A stretch of 15,904 nucleotides of DNA, from assembly GCA_964501185.1 (NCBI GenBank), contig CAZCRT010000045.1:3919-19822 (forward strand). The letters run 5' to 3'. A model generated the notes under the pieces. The model was not told the DNA's origin. It saw nothing but the letters and a program-made list of their open reading frames with translations, and ran no database searches. The translations under genes were made by a program, and so were the position numbers. Of this stretch, positions 1-5,927 are shown piece by piece (positions within the stretch are counted from its first letter, which is position 1; the number at the start of each line of letters is the position of its first letter). Source of the DNA: BS150m-G50 sp964501185 [NCBI: uncultured Bacteroidia bacterium] (GTDB lineage Bacteria > CAIWAD01 > BS150m-G50).

Positions 1-95
1 CTATCCAGCGGCCGGGGGATCAAGGCTGAAGCCTGCCTGCGGCAGGTACACCTCGCCAGGAGCTTTGAAAGGCCTGCTTTTCAGCAGGCCTTTTC
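1..95. repeat. Terminator-bearing repeat, copy 1
   Basis: The first 76 bases recur at 161-236 with a single difference (position 56 C, position 216 T). Weaker similarity continues for about 19 more bases, so the unit spacing is 160 bases. The unit contains a short GC-rich hairpin (CCTGCC-TGC-GGCAGG, 32-46) and an intrinsic terminator (71-94). The copy begins at the window edge, so its left boundary is unknown. I see no convincing gene anywhere in 1-355; the minus-strand reading frame over 1-183 is made mainly of repeat sequence. Confidence 0.9.
71..94 (+). terminator. Intrinsic terminator inside repeat copy 1
   Basis: A perfect 7-base stem GGCCTGC / GCAGGCC (71-77 and 84-90) encloses a six-base loop, with AAA before it and TTTT after it. 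This is a standard rho-independent terminator for a transcript reading rightward from beyond the window edge. Confidence 0.75.
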
Positions 96-160
96 TGCTC
101 TCAAGGCTATCGAACCCCACACCGAACGGATACAGTTGGCGCAGGTTAACGATCGAATGA

Positions 161-255
161 CTATCCAGCGGCCGGGGGATCAAGGCTGAAGCCTGCCTGC
201 GGCAGGTACACCTCGTCAGGAGCTTTGAAAGGCCTGGGGTTTAGTAGACCTTTTG
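161..255. repeat. Terminator-bearing repeat, copy 2 (degraded hairpin)
   Basis: This is the second copy of the 1-95 unit. The first 76 bases match copy 1 at all but one position. The terminator part has decayed: the arms are now GGCCT and AGACC with a mismatch and the loop has changed, but the trailing TTTT is kept. The two copies look like a local duplication in which only the left terminator is still well formed. Confidence 0.85.
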
Positions 256-288
256 TTGTGTACGAATTAAATGGCTCTCACCAGCCTT

Positions 289-299
289 TATGGTCATAT
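289..299. promoter_or_regulatory. Possible shared operator half-site upstream of arsP
   Basis: TATGGTCATAT at 289-299 matches TATGGTAATAT at 3352-3362 (upstream of arsR) at 10 of 11 positions. The copy by arsR lies inside an inverted repeat, so this one may be a second site for the same ArsR protein. The match is short and could be chance. I found no strong -35/-10 pair in front of the permease gene. Confidence 0.3.
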
Positions 300-355
300 T
301 ATCCGGGTCGCATTTGAAACATAACTTTCTTTAAGCTTATCCGATCAACACAACC

Positions 356-1528
356 ATGACCGAGCGCTACAAATTTCTACTCATCCTGATTCTATTCGTT
401 CTGGCCTGGTTTCTACCGCTGGAGCAGTTAACTCTTTACGCTCCGCTGATGGAGGCCCTGCAGCTGGTCAAGTGGTATGCTCATGAACATGTGCTCCTCT
501 GCCTGATTCCAGCTTTCTTCATTGCCGGTGCTATCGGCCTGTTTGTGAGTCAGGGGGCCGTGATACAATATCTGGGGCCACACGCTCGCAAGCTGGTGGC
601 TTATCCTGTCGCGGCAGCATCCGGTACAGTCCTGGCAGTTTGCTCCTGCACCGTTCTGCCACTCTTTGCCGGTATTCATAAACGGGGTGCGGGACTCGGG
701 CCTGCTACCGCCTTCCTCTACTCCGGCCCGGCGATCAATGTGCTGGCTATCGTTCTGACAGCACACGTTCTTGGATTCGAACTGGGTGTGGCACGGGCGG
801 TGGGTGCAATTGTATTCTCCGTCGTCATCGGCCTGCTTATGCACCTCATCTTTCGTCGAACTGAAGGCCAACGGGTTACTGATGCACCTCTATCCATGCC
901 GACAACCACTATCGGGCGTAAACCCTGGCAGAGCCTGTTGTTTTTCAGCGCTCTGATCGGGATCCTGATCTTTGCCAACTGGAGCAGGCCAGAAGAGGGG
1001 GCAAATGGTATCTGGTTTCTCCTGTTTGAGTCACGGTGGCTGATCACCGGCAGTTTCTCCCTGCTCCTGCTGCTGACACTGTGGCGCTGGTTTAAACGGG
1101 AAGAACTCAAAGACTGGACTATGGAAAGCTGGGGATTTGCCAGACAGATTCTACCGCTGTTGTTCGCAGGAGTGCTGGTGGCAGGCTTTTTGCTGGGTGG
1201 ACCTGAGAACGGGCGGGGGATCATCCCGGACGGTTGGATCGAATCGCTGGTGGGTGGCAACACGCTGGCTGCAAATTTCTTTGCTTCGCTGGCGGGCGCA
1301 CTGATGTACTTCGCCACCCTGACCGAAGTGCCAATCCTGGAAGGCCTGTTGAACGCAGGTATGGGCAAAGGCCCGGCACTGGCACTGCTGCTGGCAGGAC
1401 CGGCGGTATCACTTCCGAATATGCTGGTCATCCGCACTGTGCTGGGGACGAGACAGACCCTGGTTTTCATCGGGCTGGTGGTGATACTCTCCACTCTTGC
1501 AGGATATATCTATGGCTGGCTATTCTGA
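356..1528 (+). CDS. arsP: ArsP-type permease (DUF318 / ArsP_1 family)
   Basis: Integral inner-membrane transporter of 390 residues, about the usual length for the family. ArsP-family permeases export trivalent organoarsenicals, and related members handle other soft metals. The recognisable core is VCSCTVLPLFAGIHKRG (about residues 95-111), where Cys96 and Cys98 form the family's CSC motif, followed by the GPATAFLYSGPAINVLA block. A related block, GPALALLLAGPAVSLPNM, occurs near the C-terminus, as expected for a duplicated two-half architecture. I count eight or more hydrophobic helices. The ATG at 356 has no clear Shine-Dalgarno sequence. The next gene begins 35 bases downstream on the same strand, and three thiol proteins and an ArsR regulator gene follow, which supports metalloid export. 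The exact substrate cannot be read from the sequence. Confidence 0.9.
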   Translation: MTERYKFLLILILFVLAWFLPLEQLTLYAPLMEALQLVKWYAHEHVLLCLIPAFFIAGAIGLFVSQGAVIQYLGPHARKLVAYPVAAASGTVLAVCSCTVLPLFAGIHKRGAGLGPATAFLYSGPAINVLAIVLTAHVLGFELGVARAVGAIVFSVVIGLLMHLIFRRTEGQRVTDAPLSMPTTTIGRKPWQSLLFFSALIGILIFANWSRPEEGANGIWFLLFESRWLITGSFSLLLLLTLWRWFKREELKDWTMESWGFARQILPLLFAGVLVAGFLLGGPENGRGIIPDGWIESLVGGNTLAANFFASLAGALMYFATLTEVPILEGLLNAGMGKGPALALLLAGPAVSLPNMLVIRTVLGTRQTLVFIGLVVILSTLAGYIYGWLF

Positions 1529-1563
1529 GTAATGGTGAACTGTACCGAAAGAGGATAAAACAG

Positions 1564-1797
1564 ATGATGATCAAAGTACTGGGAACCGGCTGCGCCAAGT
1601 GCAGGAAGCTCTATACAATTACCGAGCAGGCAATTGCCCGCGCCGGTGTGGAAGCGGAGCTGGAAAAGGTAGAAAACATTGATGATATAATGGCTTACGG
1701 TGTGATGATGACACCGGCACTGGTCATCGATGGTGAAGTGAAGTCGGCCGGAAGAATTCCCCGGGAGAAGGATATCATAGACTGGATCAGCAGCTGA
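1564..1797 (+). CDS. Small CxxC thioredoxin/glutaredoxin-like protein (MTH895/TM0996 type)
   Basis: A 77-residue cytosolic thiol-redox protein. It begins MMIKVLGTGCAKCRKLY, with the redox pair Cys10-Ala-Lys-Cys13 just after the first beta strand, and carries the cis-proline signature MMTPALVIDG (Thr50-Pro51) opposite it. Length and motifs match the archaeal-type mini-thioredoxins often found beside ArsP-like permeases. The frame is open upstream to 1234, inside arsP, but the start is taken at 1564 because AAAGAGGA sits at suitable spacing and the homologous fold begins there; ATG 1567 is equally possible. The gene lies 35 bases after arsP and 24 bases before ccdA, so the three are surely cotranscribed. 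Likely role (inference): cytosolic electron donor or thiol reductant for the metalloid, recharged through the thiol-redox system. Confidence 0.88.
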   Translation: MMIKVLGTGCAKCRKLYTITEQAIARAGVEAELEKVENIDDIMAYGVMMTPALVIDGEVKSAGRIPREKDIIDWISS

Positions 1798-1821
1798 GCT
1801 ATCCAGTTTTGGAGAAGAACG

Positions 1822-2520
1822 ATGACGGAACTGCTTTCCGGTGTGGAAGCCTACATACATACTAATCCCTGGTTGGCTATACTGGCCGTTTTTACCGGCG
1901 GAGCACTCACCGCATCTAATCCCTGTGTACTGGCGATGATTCCACTGATGATGAGTTTTGTAGCAGGTCGCAGGGAGAGTGAAAGGACTCTCTGGCGGGC
2001 ATTCGGTTTCTCGCTGCTGTTTGTCCTCGGTCTGGCAATCACCTTCACTGCAATGGGGATGGTGGCCGCTCTGGCCGGATCACTCTACGGTGATGTCTCC
2101 GCTGTCTGGAACTGGGTAGTAGCCGCAGTCTGCATCATTATGGGACTGCACCTGACAGGGATCCTGAACTTCACCATTCCGATACCGATTAAAGCACAGC
2201 CGCAAACCCGCGGGATGCTGGGAGCACTGCTGCTCGGTCTCCTGTTCGGGTTTGTTTCCGCTCCCTGCGCGGCTCCCATTCTGGTGGTACTGCTCACATA
2301 CCTGGCCGGCTCCGGTGCTTCCGTCACCTATGGGGGTTTTCTGTTACTGGTGTACTCGCTCGGACACAGCGTTCTGATCATCATCGCGGGAACCTCGATG
2401 GGAGTTGCCAGAAAACTGATTGAATCCAGAAGAATGATTCGTACCACAGCTTTACTCCGCCGTGCCGCGGGAGTAGTTATTGTAATCGTGGGGATCTACT
2501 TCGCCCTGCGCGCGTTTTGA
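1822..2520 (+). CDS. ccdA: CcdA/DsbD-type transmembrane thiol-electron transporter
   Basis: A 232-residue, six-helix inner-membrane protein. Proteins of this family carry reducing equivalents from cytosolic thioredoxin across the membrane to periplasmic thiol proteins, for cytochrome c maturation or other reductions. The two conserved membrane cysteines are visible in their usual settings: SNPCVLAMIPLM (Cys35) in the first helix and SAPCAAPILV (Cys149) in the fourth. The helices fall into two similar three-helix halves, as expected. The ATG at 1822 follows GGAGAAG closely. Its place between a cytosolic mini-thioredoxin and an exported CxC lipoprotein suggests that it links those two rather than serving a cytochrome c pathway; no cytochrome c maturation gene is in this window. 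Confidence 0.9.
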   Translation: MTELLSGVEAYIHTNPWLAILAVFTGGALTASNPCVLAMIPLMMSFVAGRRESERTLWRAFGFSLLFVLGLAITFTAMGMVAALAGSLYGDVSAVWNWVVAAVCIIMGLHLTGILNFTIPIPIKAQPQTRGMLGALLLGLLFGFVSAPCAAPILVVLLTYLAGSGASVTYGGFLLLVYSLGHSVLIIIAGTSMGVARKLIESRRMIRTTALLRRAAGVVIVIVGIYFALRAF

Positions 2521-2542
2521 AAGACAACAGAAGGAGTTTGAC

Positions 2543-3001
2543 GTGATACATAACAGGATGATGAAGTTACTGCTTATGGTTGCAGTGCTCGCAGGATTGG
2601 GCACTCACAGCGGTTGCGGAGCCAGACAGGATAACAACGCCACTGACGGTGAAGCTGAAAGCGCTGTGACACAGGCAGTAACAGGCACCTCTGTTAACCT
2701 GAATCCGGTCGATCACATTGTTTTTGTCGGTTTACAGGAATCCTGCGCCTGTACTCGCAACCGGATTAATGAAAGCTGGCGGGTGCTTCAGAACAGCCTC
2801 GCAACTGCACCGGAAATCAGTGTGCAGAGGATACAGCGGGATGTGGACAAGAAAGCAGCGCTGGAGCTGCACAGATTAAAACCACTGCTGGTAGCACCCG
2901 GGCTATACTTCCTCGATGCAGAGAATCAACTCATCGGCATGTTGCAGGGGGAGGTTTCCGCGCAACAGCTGAGTACACTGCTGCAACCCACCGCTGATTG
3001 A
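2543..3001 (+). CDS. Exported CxC thiol protein, probable lipoprotein, unknown function
   Basis: A 152-residue protein with an N-terminal signal (charged start, hydrophobic MMKLLLMVAVLAGLG) ending in HSGC (Cys25). That is a plausible but imperfect lipobox, because His sits where Leu is usual. A polar linker follows, then a thioredoxin-like half: a strand (HIVFVGLQ), the motif SCACTRNRI with Cys68-x-Cys70, and a later strand/loop LLVAPGLYFLDAENQLIG that resembles the cis-proline side of a thioredoxin fold. The GTG start at 2543 is preferred because GAAGGAG lies a few bases upstream; ATG 2558 is the alternative. The gene is the last of the operon and follows ccdA by 22 bases, so I infer that it is the periplasmic partner reduced by CcdA. 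I do not recognise a named family. Confidence 0.75.
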   Translation: MIHNRMMKLLLMVAVLAGLGTHSGCGARQDNNATDGEAESAVTQAVTGTSVNLNPVDHIVFVGLQESCACTRNRINESWRVLQNSLATAPEISVQRIQRDVDKKAALELHRLKPLLVAPGLYFLDAENQLIGMLQGEVSAQQLSTLLQPTAD

Positions 3002-3019
3002 GTATTAGGCAGGCGGTCA

Positions 3020-3313
3020 TCAGCGCTTGCTGAGCACCACGTCCAGGCAATCGATAAACTCAAGCACACAGGGTGACCGTAAACTGTACCAGACCCTGGC
3101 ACCCCGTTTTTCATCCTGCAGGATGCCGGCGTTCTTCAGTATACTCAGGTGCTTGGATGCTGTGGAGACATCTGCATCAACCATCTCAGCCAGTTCCTGC
3201 ACACACTGTTCCCCATCCTGAAGCTGAGTTACAAAGTACAGTCGAGATGGATGCGCTAAAGCCTTTAGAACTCCCGCCCTTTTGATGAAGTCGAAACGCG
3301 CTCCCCATTCCAT
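3020..3313 (-). CDS. arsR: ArsR/SmtB-family metalloregulatory repressor
   Basis: A 97-residue winged-helix repressor that binds operator DNA as a dimer and releases it when metal(loid) binds. The family pattern is clear: LKALAHPSRLYFVTQL in the first helices, GEQCVQELAEMV in the alpha-3 region, the recognition helix DVSTASKHLSILKNAGIL, and the beta-wing DEKRGARVWYSLRSP. Of the classical ELCVCDL motif only Cys37 is kept; the second position is Gln. Two extra cysteines lie in the C-terminal helix (Cys82 and Cys89), so the sensor is probably formed by Cys37 with that pair. GGGAGG stands in front of the ATG at 3313. The gene converges on the arsP operon (stop codons 18 bases apart) and is divergent from the oxidase-like gene at 3558, so it may control either side. 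Confidence 0.92.
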   Translation of the reverse strand: MEWGARFDFIKRAGVLKALAHPSRLYFVTQLQDGEQCVQELAEMVDADVSTASKHLSILKNAGILQDEKRGARVWYSLRSPCVLEFIDCLDVVLSKR

Positions 3314-3350
3314 GATTCCTCCCAGTAATCCCTAACAATGAAGTCCAGTT

Positions 3351-3370
3351 ATATGGTAATATGCCCATAT
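3351..3370. promoter_or_regulatory. Inverted repeat, candidate ArsR operator
   Basis: ATATGG (3351-3356) and CCATAT (3365-3370) are perfect 6-base arms around an AT-rich centre. A palindrome CATATATG follows at 3376-3383. Read on the minus strand, the site lies just upstream of a TATAAC-like -10 box for arsR, a usual place for autorepression. The assignment to ArsR is inferred from position and symmetry. Confidence 0.45.
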
Positions 3371-3447
3371 CGCCACATATATGCAAACATCTTTTCACGC
3401 ACTGTTTTAACATCGCATACCGGTACCGTCCCGGTTGGACATTTCTC

Positions 3448-3476
3448 TTGACAAAGTTGCATCAAGACAATATACT
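3448..3476 (+). promoter_or_regulatory. Strong sigma-70-type promoter of the oxidase-like operon
   Basis: TTGACA (3448-3453) and TATACT (3471-3476) are separated by exactly 17 bases. This is the closest match to a housekeeping promoter that I see in the window. It lies about 80 bases upstream of the ATG at 3558 and reads into the oxidase-like gene and ctaB. Confidence 0.75.
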
Positions 3477-3492
3477 ACCTGACGGTAGCATA
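3471..3492. promoter_or_regulatory. Palindromic operator overlapping the -10 box
   Basis: TATACTACC (3471-3479) and GGTAGCATA (3484-3492) form 9-base arms with one mismatch around TGAC. The palindrome covers the -10 hexamer and the expected transcription start, so a bound protein would block the promoter. The CTACC-N4-GGTAG pattern resembles many dimeric repressor sites (for example TetR-type), but the cognate regulator is not identifiable. It differs from the ATATGG-type site near arsR. Confidence 0.6.
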
Positions 3493-3557
3493 TATAGTCA
3501 CACTTGTATCGCCCTGAACAGCGAAAAGATCGAGTTATACCAAATAAAGGAACCGCT

Positions 3558-5918
3558 ATGGAAACTATGAAAAGCCGCATCAAGTTTCTCTTCACCACCA
3601 TCCCGGGAGTGATCCTGGTAAACGCTGCTATTATTGCAGTTATCGTAGCGGTGTTCGGAACCCTGTCAGGCCCAATGAAAGAATGGGGAATAGCAGCGGT
3701 AACCGAAAAACTGCTTGCCATGGACATGAATCCCGGTGATCGTGAGGGGCGTATCATTATGCTCTACCATACGATTGCCATCGCTTTCGTCGCCCTGGTC
3801 ACCTACCTGATTCTCGCAGTTGTCAAATTCAAAGAGCAGCAGTCTGCCAATATCCGCAACATCATCACGGTGGGCTACCTGTTGGTAGTGATCTTCGGAC
3901 TGGGTTTTGCCTACTGGGGTCACAACTGGGCCTTTCACGGCCTCTTCCTGGTCGGGCAGGCGCTGGTTTTTTATGCAGGCGTCCTGCTGACAATTGCACT
4001 CTGGCCCTGGAATCGTGCATACTATAATCCTGAGGCACACTACGCCCATACCCGTAAAGGAATGCCGCTGGAGAGAGCAGCTTTCTTTGTCATGGCAGCC
4101 GCAATGCTTGGCTCTGCAATTTTCGGTGCCGTGGCCGGTTCTTACTGGGGCAATGGCCACGAGACTTTCCTGGCTGAGAACGGAGTCCGGCATGTTCATC
4201 ACAGCGCATTGCAACTGGCCATTATCGGTCACCTGCACATCATGCTTTCGCTGATCGGTATCGCTGTCACTCTCATCATCGGTCGCTGGTTTGACTGGCA
4301 GGGTATCACCCACAAAATCGGTATCCGGCTCTTTATTGCCGGTACCATTGTGCTTACACTCGGTGTCTGGCTGGTTGTCCCCTTTCATCTCTATGCACAC
4401 ACCATCATTTATTTTGGAGCGGTTTTCGCGATGTCCGGTGCCCTGATGCTGGTGATCTTCGGTTGGGCTAAACTGATCCGTGAAGGAATCGAGGGCAGGG
4501 AGAAAGTCGGTTTCTTCGGTCGTATCGGTGCTCTGATAAAAGACCCCCTGCGTTTCGGGGCGCTCTGGCAGATGGTATTCATGAACTTCACCGTCAGCGG
4601 TGTCGGTATCTTCATGGCGATTAAACTTGAGGAGATATTCCGTACAATCCCCTTCCGTGAAGAACGTATCGCACTCACAGGACACTGGCATATTCTCTCG
4701 GCGCTGACCGGAACCATTGTTCTCTTCTATCTGATGAGTGAAGTCTTCCCGATTAAGGGTAAGCTGCGTCAGTGGTTCGGCTGGACCATCATTATCGGAT
4801 CCGATCTCGCCTTTGCGATGATCACCCTGTTTTCACTCAAGCGACTCTGGGTGTCAGAAGAAAACCAGCAACCGCTGGTGGATTTCTATATGATCCTGAC
4901 AGATATCAGTCTCGCTCTGGTGGAGATTGTGCTGGCAATCTACATGGTCTGGTTACTGTTCAAATTACTGAACAGGAAAATATTCAAACTGGGGGGAATG
5001 GCAGCACTTATGCTGGTTCTGATTTCATGTGGCGAACCGGCTGAGGATGTCGATCCAGGCTCTATCGACCTGAGACTGAATGTAGTTCCGGGCAGCTGGG
5101 TTACTGTGCCACCGGGTGTATTCATTTCCGGACTGAACGATCATTCTATCGACATAGACTATACATACGAGATTATGACCACCGAGGTAACATGGCAGCA
5201 GTATGCGGTTTATCTAAACGAGGCATTGACTTCCGGTGAGGTTACTATCAGCGACGGCATGGTGCGGGGGCATTATCCCGGCGATGTCTTTCATAACGGC
5301 CGCCATGAACACAGGTTTCCTGCGGGTGATTACGATTATTGCGCATTCAACGGTCAGAAATCCAGGCTGCGCATGAATGAAGGTATTGTCACTGTCGTTC
5401 CCGGATATGAACTCTTCCCCGCTGCCTATGTCTCCTGGATGGGTGCATGGGCTTTTACAAAACACTACGGCTGGCGTTTGCCCACCTACCTGGAATGGGA
5501 GAAGGCGGCACGCGGGACGGATGGCAGGGCTTTCCCCTTTGATGAGGAACCTTCGCCTGCGCGTGCCAACTACCAACACAGTCACGACCCCTTTGATGAC
5601 GCCAACGGCACTACCCCGGTCGGTTTCTACAACGGTAACATGCATGGTGATTTCCAGACGATTGACAGCCCTTCACCATATGGCTGCTACGATATGGCCG
5701 GCAATGTCGCGGAATGGATGGGGGATGTTCTGCATGGCAGTCACCAACGGTTGATCTACGGTGGCAGCATGATGGAGTATGCATATGATCTGCGCTGCTG
5801 GACTGAAAACAGCGGTATACCGGAGTACACCAGCTTCCAGGTTGGCTTTCGTGCGGTGCGCTCGACGACCACATCTGTAACCGGGGAAACTGAAGTGGAG
5901 TCCACAGTCCATCACTAA
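3558..5918 (+). CDS. Fusion of heme-copper-oxidase/NO-reductase-like core with periplasmic FGE-sulfatase (NirV-like) domain
   Basis: A 786-residue protein. Residues 1-470 contain twelve hydrophobic helices, the fold of oxidase subunit I / NorB. Candidate heme and metal ligands are His71 (helix II), His225 and His227 (GHLHIM, helix VI), His277 and His281 (FHLYAH, loop after helix VII), and His376 and His378 (GHWHIL, helix X). There is no vicinal HH after helix VII and no His-E-V-Y, so it is not a standard oxidase. Residues 475-491 (KIFKLGGMAALMLVLISC) look like a lipoprotein signal with a lipobox. Residues 510-769 are FGE/SUMF1-like: TTEVTWQQYAVYLNE, WRLPTYLEWEKAARG, YDMAGNVAEWMG, YGGSMM, VGFRAVRS. 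Of the two FGE active-site cysteines only Cys747 remains. The start is taken at 3558 (AAAGGA upstream) rather than in the open frame from 3504. The native substrate is uncertain: O2, NO or another. Confidence 0.8.
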   Translation: METMKSRIKFLFTTIPGVILVNAAIIAVIVAVFGTLSGPMKEWGIAAVTEKLLAMDMNPGDREGRIIMLYHTIAIAFVALVTYLILAVVKFKEQQSANIRNIITVGYLLVVIFGLGFAYWGHNWAFHGLFLVGQALVFYAGVLLTIALWPWNRAYYNPEAHYAHTRKGMPLERAAFFVMAAAMLGSAIFGAVAGSYWGNGHETFLAENGVRHVHHSALQLAIIGHLHIMLSLIGIAVTLIIGRWFDWQGITHKIGIRLFIAGTIVLTLGVWLVVPFHLYAHTIIYFGAVFAMSGALMLVIFGWAKLIREGIEGREKVGFFGRIGALIKDPLRFGALWQMVFMNFTVSGVGIFMAIKLEEIFRTIPFREERIALTGHWHILSALTGTIVLFYLMSEVFPIKGKLRQWFGWTIIIGSDLAFAMITLFSLKRLWVSEENQQPLVDFYMILTDISLALVEIVLAIYMVWLLFKLLNRKIFKLGGMAALMLVLISCGEPAEDVDPGSIDLRLNVVPGSWVTVPPGVFISGLNDHSIDIDYTYEIMTTEVTWQQYAVYLNEALTSGEVTISDGMVRGHYPGDVFHNGRHEHRFPAGDYDYCAFNGQKSRLRMNEGIVTVVPGYELFPAAYVSWMGAWAFTKHYGWRLPTYLEWEKAARGTDGRAFPFDEEPSPARANYQHSHDPFDDANGTTPVGFYNGNMHGDFQTIDSPSPYGCYDMAGNVAEWMGDVLHGSHQRLIYGGSMMEYAYDLRCWTENSGIPEYTSFQVGFRAVRSTTTSVTGETEVESTVHH

Positions 5919-5927
5919 CGGTCAAAT

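Noticed and set aside
97-160. GGTTCGAT on the minus strand, resembling a tRNA T-loop
   Set aside because: The flanking bases do not pair as a T-arm and no acceptor stem or anticodon arm could be found.
1-183. 60-residue minus-strand frame
   Set aside because: It lies across the duplicated repeat and terminator and has no protein-like feature.
1234-1563. Upstream extension of the mini-thioredoxin frame into arsP
   Set aside because: It overlaps the arsP coding region in another frame, and the thioredoxin fold and ribosome-binding site start at 1564.
3447-3466. CTTGA...TCAAG as a possible FNR/DNR-type site in the oxidase-like promoter
   Set aside because: The arms are 10 bases apart instead of the spacing expected for that family (TTGAT-N4-ATCAA), and the sequence is explained by the -35 box.
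3504-3557. Earlier start of the oxidase-like protein
   Set aside because: The extra 18 residues begin just after the promoter and operator and have no ribosome-binding site, whereas ATG 3558 follows AAAGGA.
3666-4691. 341-residue minus-strand frame
   Set aside because: It is antisense to the well-supported oxidase-like gene, with a composition typical of a shadow frame and no recognisable domain.
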